Shown in pieces: positions 1 through 6,810 of a stretch of 13,284 nucleotides of DNA (its first letter is position 1; the number at the start of each line of letters is the position of its first letter). Source of the stretch: Deltaproteobacteria bacterium (GTDB lineage: Bacteria; Desulfobacterota; Desulfobacteria; Desulfobacterales; ETH-SRB1); the NCBI GenBank assembly GCA_019309665.1, contig JAFDFV010000113.1:1-13284 (forward strand), read 5' to 3'. The position numbers were made by a program, and so were the translations under genes. The notes under the pieces are model-generated. The model worked only from the letters and a program-made list of their open reading frames with translations. It was not told the DNA's origin and did no database searches.

Positions 1-1
1 A

Positions 2-115
2 CTGCTTGCGCAGCTCGATGAATGCGAAAACCCGTCACATTGCCCTCACGGACGACCCACCTGGATAAGCCGGACTTTAGAATCTCTTGAAAAATCCTTT
101 AAAAGAATTGTGTAG
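2..115 (+). CDS. mutL: DNA mismatch repair protein MutL, C-terminal end (partial)
   Basis: Frame 2 is open from the window edge to a TAG at 113-115 and encodes 37 residues. They contain C-P-H-G-R-P-T followed by an amphipathic L-E-S-L-E-K-S-F-K-R tail. CPHGRP close to the C-terminus followed by a helix with EK.FKR is the hallmark of the MutL C-terminal dimerisation and metal-binding domain, where this Cys and His belong to the endonuclease site of MutL proteins that nick DNA. MutL couples MutS mismatch recognition to strand incision and removal. The rest of the gene lies upstream of the window. A Trp-Ile-Ser segment follows the motif where many homologues have I-I-K or similar. The call rests on a short but highly characteristic motif. 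Confidence 0.85.
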   Translation: MLAQLDECENPSHCPHGRPTWISRTLESLEKSFKRIV

Positions 116-638
116 GAGCGAGGAACAGGGCAGGACCACGTCATTTAAGCTGATAACCTCCTGAATATACAAGAATTGCTTACTTATTCAATTTTCAATA
201 AATTCGAAGCTCGAAATCAGAAACAAACACGAATAACCAAAATTCAAAATTTCAAACATGGTGCAGTGTCATAGATATTGCATAAGTGCCTGATATATTT
301 TGGTCATTTGATATTCGAAATTAGATATTGTTTCGACCATTTTTATAAGATCAGGCGATATTCGTATTTCGGATTTTGAGGTCCCCACAAACTCTAAATA
401 TTAGCACTTTAGCACTGACTTTGACGTTTTCTTGGGGGGCAGGGGTCAGGGATTAGGGGCCGGTTTCTACAATATGCAAAAATTGATAACTAAAACAACA
501 GCATATAGCGTTTTGCAATTATTGTAAATTACAAAAAACTTGACATTTATCTTACAATTTAGTAGGAAATCAAATTTCACAAGCAGAGCTCATTTATTAA
601 TAATCATGTTATATTAAGATATTAAGTATATATAATGA
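116..638. other. Intergenic stretch, no gene seen
   Basis: About 520 bases between mutL and element E1 have no convincing reading frame in either direction. The part around 190-400 is AT-rich and looks like a decayed imperfect inverted repeat: GAAACAAACACGAATA…CCAAAAT on the left resembles the reverse complement of ATTTTGGTCATTTG…TTGTTTC on the right. A G-rich run lies at 434-459 and is listed separately. No RNA gene was recognised. Confidence 0.5.
434..459 (+). other. Four-tract G-quadruplex-type motif
   Basis: Four G-runs (6, 4, 3 and 4 G) are separated by loops of 2, 3 and 4 bases on the + strand. This fits the usual G3+N1-7 quadruplex pattern and stands out in an AT-rich intergenic stretch. 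Whether it folds or matters is not shown by the sequence. Confidence 0.5.
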
Positions 639-744
639 TATAGACTTTCAGATAAATAATTTCACTGCGTTATCAGTCGTCGACGTATAACTAATACGCC
701 CTCCTCCTTCTGGCCTTGTGAAATTATTTATCTGAAAGTCTATA
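639..744. mobile_element. Palindromic element E1 (MITE-like)
   Basis: Perfect 27-bp inverted arms at 639-665 and 718-744 enclose a 52-base centre. The outermost TATA occurs on both sides (639-642 and 741-744) and could be a target duplication, leaving a 98-bp element at 643-740. TATA is self-complementary, so it could equally be part of the arms. The centre holds TCGTCG at 677-682 and CGCCCTCCT at 697-705, with a small CGTAT/ATACG hairpin between. E2 carries the same two words in the same order with similar spacing. No coding capacity. It lies about 110 bases upstream of the porin start, so it could affect that gene's leader or promoter. Confidence 0.7.
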
Positions 745-853
745 GTTCTGTCTTTATTTCGCTTGGAAAGGGGGTGAATAGGGAGGACTTGGTTGGGTTA
801 AGGATATTAAACAGATAGTTGTTATTTATATTTGGCGTTTTAAGGAGAAATTT

Positions 854-1873
854 ATGATGATGATGAAGAAATTATTTGTTATTTTATCGGCAATAATGTT
901 TGCAGTTGTATTTGCAGTTCCTGCCGGTGCAGATGTAGGTGAGGGTGCAGTTGACTGGAATTTTTATGGTAGCGTGCGTATGCAAACGTTTAATGTGAAT
1001 CAGGATGAAAATAATCCTTATAATACAAGCGGTTTTGACGACAGAGATTCAAGATGGGGGCTCAATACTGTTTCACGTATTGGTGCAACAGTACAGAATG
1101 GTGACATAGGCGGCCGTTTTGAGTATGGTCATACTAGTTCTGATGTAAGTTTACGAAGACTCTACGGAACCTGGAAAGAATATACACCCCTTCATTTCGT
1201 TACAAATCAGGTTTATGATAATGACTATGGCTTGAGAGGATTTGGTGGATTCTTTACATTCAATCCCATGATTCAGGTTAAAGTTGACGGTTTTAAACTG
1301 GCATTCGTAAGGCCAGGAGTAGGGGATCCTGAAAATATGCTTCCAGGACAAGACCCACCAGACCCTATGGCCAGAGCCGACTATGATACTACTTATCCAA
1401 AGGTAGAGGCAAGCTATACATGGGCAATGGACACCTTTTCAGTAAAGGCATTTGGCGGCTGGAGTACATTTGAGGTTGTTAATATAAATGACGCTATGGT
1501 TTGGGAAGGTCAGAATGTTGGATTATATGGTCTTACCACCAATCAAGAAGTGGACTTCATGCCTGATTACGATGCAGGAACCAATGATATTAGAGACAAT
1601 AATGGCTATGGCGGCGTAGCATCCATAGGTGTTAAGATAAACGATGTTATTGGTGTCGAGGCCGGATATGGCTATGTTACAGGTGAAGATGATCCTGTAG
1701 GCAAAAATCATAATGATGAGGCATGGGCGGCTTATCTGCAGGCACCGATTACTCTGGCACAAGGTGTAACCGTGGTTCCTGAAATCGGTCATTATGATTA
1801 TGAGGAAAATGATGCTAATGAAGATCAAGGGCATGAAAGCTATTTTGGCGCAAAATGGCAGATCAACTTTTAG
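854..1873 (+). CDS. Outer-membrane porin-like beta-barrel protein
   Basis: The 339-residue product starts with a run of four Met, two Lys and a hydrophobic segment ending in P-A-G-A, a typical Sec signal peptide with likely cleavage after Ala-26. The mature part shows alternating polar and aromatic strands: F-Y-G-S-V-R-M-Q near the start, F-G-A-K-W-Q-I-N-F at the end. It ends in Phe, the usual signal for outer-membrane barrel assembly. Asp- and Asn-rich loops (for example residues 230-250 and 280-290) fit extracellular loops or cation binding. AAGGAG at 842-847, six bases before ATG 854, supports this start; the next two or three ATG codons are also possible. The strand count suggests a general or substrate-specific porin, with unknown substrate. 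A strong terminator follows. E1 and a non-coding leader precede it, so it is probably transcribed alone. Confidence 0.8.
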   Translation: MMMMKKLFVILSAIMFAVVFAVPAGADVGEGAVDWNFYGSVRMQTFNVNQDENNPYNTSGFDDRDSRWGLNTVSRIGATVQNGDIGGRFEYGHTSSDVSLRRLYGTWKEYTPLHFVTNQVYDNDYGLRGFGGFFTFNPMIQVKVDGFKLAFVRPGVGDPENMLPGQDPPDPMARADYDTTYPKVEASYTWAMDTFSVKAFGGWSTFEVVNINDAMVWEGQNVGLYGLTTNQEVDFMPDYDAGTNDIRDNNGYGGVASIGVKINDVIGVEAGYGYVTGEDDPVGKNHNDEAWAAYLQAPITLAQGVTVVPEIGHYDYEENDANEDQGHESYFGAKWQINF

Positions 1874-1902
1874 TCATCATTTAAAAATCAGTTTACGATA
1901 AT

Positions 1903-1937
1903 AAAAAAACCCGGGCCAAATTGATCCGGGTTTTTTT
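1903..1937. terminator. Bidirectional rho-independent terminator
   Basis: AAAAAAACCCGG at 1903-1914 pairs perfectly with CCGGGTTTTTTT at 1926-1937 across an 11-base loop. The stem has a T-run on either strand, so it can end transcription of the + strand porin (ending 1873) and of the convergent gene whose stop is at 1963. Confidence 0.92.
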
Positions 1938-1962
1938 GTTGCAGGTTATTAGACAAGATTCT

Positions 1963-3210
1963 TTAGAATTTGAACTGGAAGAAGAGACTGTAGTCAGTGA
2001 TAGAGTCTTCTTTATTATTGGCTTCTAGATAATCTTCTGCACCATCCTTATAATTTACATTATCAACACAAAGTGATATCATTACATTGTATCCTTTCAG
2101 GAAATAATTAAGAGCTACTGACACACGATCAGACCTAACATCTTTATTATCCCAAGCCTTATCTGACTCCATTCTCTCAAATTTTGCCCCAATAGAAGGT
2201 TTTCCAAAACCAACCACCTCATCATAAAGCAGTTGCCCCTGAACAAACCAGAATGCACTATCTTGTGGTTTATTATCAATTCTATGAGTCTCTTTTGCCT
2301 CAATGTATCCAAATCCTAAATTAGGAACTATACTACCATATTTTTTTTCAAAAAATGCATCAACAGCATACATCTCATTGTCAAGATCTTCCCATATCTC
2401 TTCCTTGGAATATCCTGCACCAATAGTTAATATATCTTTTTTCCCAAGATAAGAATCTTTTCTTGTCCCTTTAAGTGAGGATTCGGGTTTAAATCCTAAC
2501 ATAGTAGGAGTAAACGCAAGCCTTGCTGTGTATCTAAGATTTTTATAGTGATTGTCATCGTTAGGTTGATTAAATAAACCTGTGTGATATCTGAGCATCC
2601 CGTCAAAAAAATCTCCAAAAAGCACAACACCTGGCTCTCTGATATTAAGAGCGGTCTTCTTTACATCAAGATGAGTATTAGAGAGATTACCTGTAAATAC
2701 CCCATGGACATCATACCTATGGAAATAGTCAGTAGGAATTATTTTACCGTAATCAGATCTTTGGTGATATCTGCTGACAGGTATGCGAATCCTGCCAAAT
2801 CTTACCTTAAATTCAGGAGCAAACAGGAGATTCACCCCGGTCTCTTTCATATAAGCTCTATCTTTTTTGTAAGCATTGTCTCCTGTGACTTTTGTTCCAT
2901 CTATGTTTAATGGTATATAAACACACTCCCATTGGGTAAAGAACTGAATTGAGTCGTTAATCTGCCCTTTAACATAAAACTCTGCCTCTGTAAGTTCAAA
3001 ATAGTTCTGATGATAATCTATGGCGTCAGGGTCGGCACTGTCGTTACTTCTTTTATCAAAATTATGATAAGACAACTGACCCCTTACAGCAAAATCAGCC
3101 CAGGTATCCTCATCAACTTTAACCATAAACGCATTAGAAGTTACAGCACAGCCTAAAACCAAAGCCACTGCAATACTCAGGACATTCCATAAACTTACTT
3201 TCATCTTCAT
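1963..3210 (-). CDS. Outer-membrane porin, phosphate-selective porin (O/P)-like
   Basis: The 415-residue protein has an N-terminal signal peptide (M-K-M-K, then a hydrophobic stretch and T-S-N-A) with likely cleavage before F-M-V-K. The mature protein opens with a strand (W-A-D-F-A-V-R-G-Q-L-S-Y) followed by F-E-L-T-E-A-E-F-Y-V-K-G-Q, the arrangement of Porin_O_P-type barrels, where a conserved acidic/aromatic strand precedes a long trimeric barrel. A strand F-K-V-R-F-G-R-I-R-I-P and the terminal F-F-Q-F-K-F also fit. AAGGAG (complement of 3218-3223) lies seven bases before the ATG at 3208-3210. Lys, Arg and Asp are abundant. The substrate cannot be read from sequence. It is the last gene of the signalling locus and lies behind the receiver gene and element E3, so it may be co-transcribed with them or have its own promoter in 3211-3300. 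A Cys after L-V-L-G resembles a weak lipobox, but the barrel ending argues against a lipoprotein. Confidence 0.8.
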   Translation of the reverse strand: MKMKVSLWNVLSIAVALVLGCAVTSNAFMVKVDEDTWADFAVRGQLSYHNFDKRSNDSADPDAIDYHQNYFELTEAEFYVKGQINDSIQFFTQWECVYIPLNIDGTKVTGDNAYKKDRAYMKETGVNLLFAPEFKVRFGRIRIPVSRYHQRSDYGKIIPTDYFHRYDVHGVFTGNLSNTHLDVKKTALNIREPGVVLFGDFFDGMLRYHTGLFNQPNDDNHYKNLRYTARLAFTPTMLGFKPESSLKGTRKDSYLGKKDILTIGAGYSKEEIWEDLDNEMYAVDAFFEKKYGSIVPNLGFGYIEAKETHRIDNKPQDSAFWFVQGQLLYDEVVGFGKPSIGAKFERMESDKAWDNKDVRSDRVSVALNYFLKGYNVMISLCVDNVNYKDGAEDYLEANNKEDSITDYSLFFQFKF

Positions 3211-3306
3211 AATATTTCTCCTTTTTAATTGAAATTGTTCTGTACAAATATTTTGTTTATTTTACGAGTGCATAGCCGCAACATATGATTTGCCCAAACC
3301 GCTACC

Positions 3307-3459
3307 TATCTAGTGCCTGAACGAAAACTGCTAATTTTCCCAATTTCTGCGTCGGGCTTAAATTTTAATCCTCGAAATACTCAATGTATTCCTGTGGTTA
3401 AAATTTGCGCTTTCCTTGAACTTGAAAAAATTTTCTAGTTTTCGTTCGGGCACTATCTA
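3307..3459. mobile_element. Palindromic element E3, inserted in the receiver gene's 3' end
   Basis: TATCTA is directly repeated at 3307-3312 and 3454-3459. The 141 bp between (3313-3453) begin GTGCCTGAACGAAAACT and end with its near-perfect inverse (16 of 17). Inside are nested inverted repeats: AAATTTTAA and TTAAAATTT around an AATAC/GTATT hairpin at 3376-3390. Removing the element and one TATCTA rebuilds the receiver gene as V-D-R-stop, so 6-bp target duplication is well supported. The core at 3367-3399 matches that of E5 (27 of 34 positions with one gap). It encodes no protein of its own but adds 18 codons to the receiver gene. Confidence 0.85.
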
Positions 3460-3829
3460 CATTTAATAAACGTTTCAAAAAATCCTCAATGGTTTCAGAT
3501 GTAAAAGGTTTTTCAATACAATCATGGATGCCCATATTCAAGGCTTTTGTAAACAGTTCTTTGCTTCCATACGCGGTTATCAGTATCTTAACAGCTTCAG
3601 AATTTAGTTCATCAGCTTTTTTAAAAAATTCCAAACCATCAATACCGGGCAGTTTGTAGTCAGCGATAATTATATCAAAGCTTTCATTAATTAAAGCTTC
3701 AAGAGCATCTTCGGCACTTCTAAGCGTTTGCAGATAACAACCTTCATCTTCAAAGTACATACTCATTGAATCCCTTATCCACTCATCATCATCTATTAGT
3801 AATATTCTCAAATTTTTAATTAATTTCAT
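3398..3829 (-). CDS. Stand-alone CheY-like response regulator receiver
   Basis: A single receiver domain (residues about 7-122) with every key residue: acidic pocket D13-D14-D15, phospho-acceptor D57 in I-I-A-D-Y-K-L-P-G, switch T85, and K107 in I-E-K-P-F. There is no output domain, so it probably works by protein contact or as a phosphorelay intermediate with the neighbouring kinase. The family normally ends soon after helix 5. Here S126-F143 (basic, with R-K-F-F and K-R-K-F) are encoded by the inserted element E3, which also supplies the TAA. The inferred original protein had 126 residues. The ATG at 3827-3829 has no strong Shine-Dalgarno sequence. A sigma-54-type promoter lies about 90 bases upstream. 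It sits between the lipoprotein gene (ending 4073) and the porin (starting 3210), all on the minus strand. Confidence 0.9.
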   Translation of the reverse strand: MKLIKNLRILLIDDDEWIRDSMSMYFEDEGCYLQTLRSAEDALEALINESFDIIIADYKLPGIDGLEFFKKADELNSEAVKILITAYGSKELFTKALNMGIHDCIEKPFTSETIEDFLKRLLNVDSARTKTRKFFQVQGKRKF

Positions 3830-3928
3830 TTTTTCAAATAACTTAACCTTGATACCGTTTTCCCCTTAGGTCCACTTAGATACGAGTTTCAAAGCTTGAA
3901 AGCTTTATATGTTTTGAAAATATTAATT

Positions 3929-3944
3929 AGCATTAAACATGCCA
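3929..3944 (-). promoter_or_regulatory. Sigma-54 (-24/-12) promoter for the receiver gene
   Basis: Read on the minus strand this is TGGCATG-TTTA-ATGCT. The invariant GG and GC are exactly 10 bases apart, and 9 of the 11 core bases match the TGGCACG-N4-TTGCT consensus. Transcription would start near 3918 and leave a leader of about 89 bases before the receiver ATG. A sigma-54 activator gene lies only 1.5 kb upstream, which supports the call. Confidence 0.7.
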
Positions 3945-4029
3945 TTATTGAGCCTTAAAGATAAAAGCTTTAATTTCAAATAATTAGTTTATCAACAATA
4001 TTTTTCAAATTCGTTTTCGTACTAAAAAA

Positions 4030-4065
4030 TAGAAAAATTTCTATATTTAAGTAGAAAAATTTCCA
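4030..4065 (-). promoter_or_regulatory. Two phased dyads, candidate activator binding sites
   Basis: TAGAAA-AA-TTTCTA at 4030-4043 is a perfect dyad. A second copy with one change, TAGAAA-AA-TTTCCA, is at 4052-4065. They are 22 bp apart, about two helical turns, and start 86 bp upstream of the -24 element. This is the usual placement for upstream activator sites of NtrC-type regulators. The AT-rich composition leaves room for chance, and the binding protein (probably the regulator at 5401-6810) is inferred. Confidence 0.5.
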
Positions 4066-4072
4066 CTTCCTT

Positions 4073-5359
4073 TCACTCCAAGTTTTTATGGAGCATTTCT
4101 CCAGTCCTGCAGAAATGCTCCAGGGATTGCTCAATCCACGACATTTTTTTGTGATGATCCCAGTCAGTGTAATGTGCGATGAATTTATTGCCGCGTTCCG
4201 TTGCGGCAGTGAATGTGTGAGTCCAGTTTGCTTGTGTGCCGCCATTTCCATTCGGCTTCAAGGTGATGTCCACTTTCAAAACATAAAAATCGAAACTGAA
4301 CACTGTGAATTCAATGGCGCGGGGAGCGTCATACAGGGTAACGACCCAGATCATTTCTCCGCGATGGGGATAATCGGTTTGAAAAACACAATTGTTTTCA
4401 GCTACACCGGAATCCGAATAGATCATGTCACTTTTCCAATCTTCGAGCCATTCGTGCCTGCGGGTCGGGCACAATTGCGGAAATAATTCTTCAGGAGGAG
4501 AAGAAAGGTTCATGGCATACGTCTTTACTATTCGATTGGCCTTGAATGCCGTCATCCGGGTAATCTCGGCGGCTGCCTGGACATGTTTCTCATGATCTGG
4601 TTTCCATATCTTTAAGCCGACCAAGCTTAATCCTTTTGAGATTGCGCCATCTAAACTTTGGCGCAGTTTTTCCGCTAATACGGCTGCGCTCTTATTTTCA
4701 ATAGTTAACAAAACCTTTTCTTTGACCTGGTCCTTGTAGCTATCTTTAAAGTACTCAGGGGCGACAAACTCGTAATCGAAGCTCTTTTTCACCATTACTT
4801 TTCTGAATGGTTTGGGTGTAATAAGTTCAAAGCGTAAATTGCTATATAGAGCTGTAGTCGGCGCACTTAACAGAGTGAAGCATTGATACAAACCGTAACC
4901 CGGGAGACGTTCTTCGCTATGCCCGACATAGTCTTCATGATATGTATTGTATATTACTAAAAATGTATCGATTCCCATGTCTCCCGCTAATTTGGCCAGG
5001 TAATCTTCGACATATCTGGAATATGTACCGTAACCAGGCTCCGGATTGTTATATGCTTCTAACAGCGGCGCTTTTTCATAGGATAATCGTTTAACAATGT
5101 AGCCGTTCTGTTTTAAGTAGTCTTCTGTTTTTGTAACAACAAAATTATCTATATCCCATTCGGAAACATCCGCGGTGCTATGTCTGTTGCCGAAAACCGT
5201 CGGCCCTATGTAGTTTATATTCAGCGTGTCGCCCAATACAGATAGTACGGCTACCGTGCCTAATTCGTCAGAATGAGTGAGATCTTCAACACTTGCAGGG
5301 ATGGTAGCACATGTCGGCAGGACAAGTAGAACAAATAAGAAAAATAATCTTGTTTTCAT
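4073..5359 (-). CDS. Probable lipoprotein with C-terminal SRPBCC (START-like) domain
   Basis: The start was set at the ATG at 5357-5359: GGGAGG (complement of 5363-5369) lies just upstream, and the signal peptide (M-K-T-R plus a hydrophobic run) begins here. An earlier in-frame ATG at 5416 would place a non-signal extension in front. The product has 428 residues. L-P-T-C at 14-17 is a weak lipobox (Thr at -1), so lipidation is likely but not certain. Residues about 20-260 form an unrecognised periplasmic-type domain with a possible nucleotide- or stress-lipoprotein-like fold (D-T-F-L-V-I-Y-N). From about 265 the pattern S-P-P-E-E-L-F-P-Q-L-C-P-T-R…E-W-L-E-D-W, G-V-A-E-N-N-C-V-F, then M-I-W-V-V-T and an L-E-H-F-x-R-T-G-E-M-L ending matches SRPBCC hydrophobic-ligand-binding proteins. 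It follows the NtrC-like gene by 41 bases on the same strand. Inference: an envelope sensor or ligand carrier for the locus. Confidence 0.7.
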   Translation of the reverse strand: MKTRLFFLFVLLVLPTCATIPASVEDLTHSDELGTVAVLSVLGDTLNINYIGPTVFGNRHSTADVSEWDIDNFVVTKTEDYLKQNGYIVKRLSYEKAPLLEAYNNPEPGYGTYSRYVEDYLAKLAGDMGIDTFLVIYNTYHEDYVGHSEERLPGYGLYQCFTLLSAPTTALYSNLRFELITPKPFRKVMVKKSFDYEFVAPEYFKDSYKDQVKEKVLLTIENKSAAVLAEKLRQSLDGAISKGLSLVGLKIWKPDHEKHVQAAAEITRMTAFKANRIVKTYAMNLSSPPEELFPQLCPTRRHEWLEDWKSDMIYSDSGVAENNCVFQTDYPHRGEMIWVVTLYDAPRAIEFTVFSFDFYVLKVDITLKPNGNGGTQANWTHTFTAATERGNKFIAHYTDWDHHKKMSWIEQSLEHFCRTGEMLHKNLE

Positions 5360-5370
5360 AGAACCTCCCA

Positions 5371-5397
5371 TAGAGCCCTTCGGGCTATTTTTTTGAC
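5371..5397 (+). terminator. Hairpin with T-run between regulator and lipoprotein genes
   Basis: AGCCC-TTC-GGGCT at 5374-5386 forms a short stem followed by a run of T on the + strand. It would terminate only + strand (antisense) transcription, where no gene is seen upstream. On the minus strand the A-run comes first, so the operon should be read through. The CCTTCGG stem core resembles the hairpins of element E4. Confidence 0.4.
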
Positions 5398-5400
5398 AGA

Positions 5401-6810
5401 TTAACGGGATTTGCATAAGGAACGTGAACGGCTAAATTTATTTCTTCGGTAACGGAAGGTGTGATAATTTATGTTCAGAAGTTTTGCTGCTTTGGTTTCG
5501 TTGTCTCCTGTCATCTCGAGCGCTTCTTCGATATAGAATTTTTCTAAAGATTCTTGAACAGATGAAAGATCAATGCCGGCAGGTGTAAGCGCTGGAAAGC
5601 ATGGTATATTTCTGTCCGGTTTGTTAATTTCTCCAGTTTTAACCCATTCTATTCCAAGATCATGGAGTGTCAGCTCCGGCCCTTTTCCGGTAAGCACCCC
5701 TCTTTCAACAAGATTTTTCAGCTCACGTACATTGCCCACCCAGTTGTATTCTTTCAAGACCTTTTCAGCCTCTGGGGCAATACCTGTAAATGTTTTGTGG
5801 AATTTCTTGCTGAATTCGTATAAAAAATGCTTGGCGAGAAGAATAATATCTTTGCGGCGTTCCTTCAGCGAGGGAATCTGCACCTTGATAACTCCCAGCC
5901 GAAAATAGAGGTCTTTTCTGAGCAGGCCATTGTCTATCAGTTTGTTTAAGTCTTTGTTTGTGGCGGAGACCACTCTTGTTTTAATTTTAAGTTTTTTTGT
6001 ACTGCCTATTCTGTAAAATTCGCCATATTCAAGAAAACGGAGAAGTTTTGCCTGGGCGTCTAAGCTCAGGTCACCCACTTCGTCGAGAAACAATGTGCCG
6101 TGTTCCGCTTCTTCAATTAATCCCTTTTTGCCGGATATGTTAGCTCCGCTAAACGCTCCTTTTTCATAACCAAACAACTCGCTTTCAATAAGTTCTTTTG
6201 GAATGGCCGCACAATTTACGGTAATCAAGGGGCCATTGAAGTTGGGGCTTCTGGCATGTATGGCGCCGGCAATTAATTCTTTGCCCGTACCTGTTTCTCC
6301 TAGAATAAGAATGGGGGTGTCCGGGCTTTTCGCCACCGTTTCTATAAACTCTACCACATCCTCAATCGCGTTGCTTTCTCCTATGAAACAAGGAAGGTTT
6401 TCCTTTAAATATTTATCCTGAAGAGCTTTAACTTCTTTTCTAAGCCTGATGGTTTCAAGTCCATTGCTGATAATTATCTCTAATTCGTCCATGTGAATGG
6501 GTTTTACCACATAATCATAGGCCCCAAGTTTCATGGCGGAGATTACAGTTTTGATATCTTCATAGGCAGTTATCATTATTACCAGAATTTCCGGGCAAAG
6601 CTTTTTGATTTCGCATAAAGCTTGAATGCCATTAATCCCCGGCAGTCCGACATCAAGAAGAATAAGGTCCGGAGGGCTGCTTTTAATGGCCTTGATTGCT
6701 TTTTCGGCTGAGGGAAATGCATTTACCTGGTAATCAGACCCAATGGCCATGGTTATCCCTTCCCTTATGACCGGCTCGTCGTCGATTATGAATATGGAGT
6801 ATGAAATCAT
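5401..6810 (-). CDS. NtrC-family sigma-54-dependent response regulator
   Basis: 469 residues in the classic three-domain order. Receiver 1-120: D10-D11, phospho-acceptor D53 in L-I-L-L-D-V-G-L-P-G, T81, K103. AAA+ domain about 140-375: Walker A G-E-T-G-T-G-K-E at 171-178, sigma-54 contact loop G-A-F-S-G-A at 218-223, Walker B L-F-L-D-E at 240-244, and an R-finger-type stretch near Y-F-R-L-G. C-terminal Fis-type helix-turn-helix at about 425-460 (E-E-A-L-x-x-T-x-x-N-E-T-K-A-A-K-L-L). Phosphorylated forms assemble as rings and remodel sigma-54 holoenzyme. The contact loop has Ser for the usual Thr, a tolerated variant. Its ATG overlaps the kinase TGA by four bases (ATGA), so translation is probably coupled and the kinase is its partner. 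The likely target is the -24/-12 promoter at 3929-3944. Confidence 0.93.
   Translation of the reverse strand: MISYSIFIIDDEPVIREGITMAIGSDYQVNAFPSAEKAIKAIKSSPPDLILLDVGLPGINGIQALCEIKKLCPEILVIMITAYEDIKTVISAMKLGAYDYVVKPIHMDELEIIISNGLETIRLRKEVKALQDKYLKENLPCFIGESNAIEDVVEFIETVAKSPDTPILILGETGTGKELIAGAIHARSPNFNGPLITVNCAAIPKELIESELFGYEKGAFSGANISGKKGLIEEAEHGTLFLDEVGDLSLDAQAKLLRFLEYGEFYRIGSTKKLKIKTRVVSATNKDLNKLIDNGLLRKDLYFRLGVIKVQIPSLKERRKDIILLAKHFLYEFSKKFHKTFTGIAPEAEKVLKEYNWVGNVRELKNLVERGVLTGKGPELTLHDLGIEWVKTGEINKPDRNIPCFPALTPAGIDLSSVQESLEKFYIEEALEMTGDNETKAAKLLNINYHTFRYRRNKFSRSRSLCKSR

Noticed and set aside
190..400. AT-rich imperfect inverted repeat as a mobile element
   Set aside because: Too degenerate to define ends, arms or a target duplication; recorded only as part of the intergenic stretch.
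540..568. TTGACA at 540-545 as a porin promoter
   Set aside because: A perfect -35 word, but the sequence 16-18 bases downstream (around TAGGAA) is a poor -10, and E1 lies between it and the gene.
3270..3300. Possible second sigma-54 promoter before the porin at 1963-3210 (TTGGGC…TTGC on the minus strand)
   Set aside because: The GG to GC gap is 13-14 bases, not 10, so it does not fit the -24/-12 rule.
4088..4486. Open frame of 132 codons on the + strand
   Set aside because: It lies fully antisense to the SRPBCC part of the lipoprotein gene, has no ribosome site and no recognisable motif.
6141..6160. G-A-F-S-G-A in place of G-A-F-T-G-A as a sign of an inactive sigma-54 activator
   Set aside because: Ser keeps the hydroxyl of Thr, and all other catalytic motifs are intact, so it is not evidence of inactivity.
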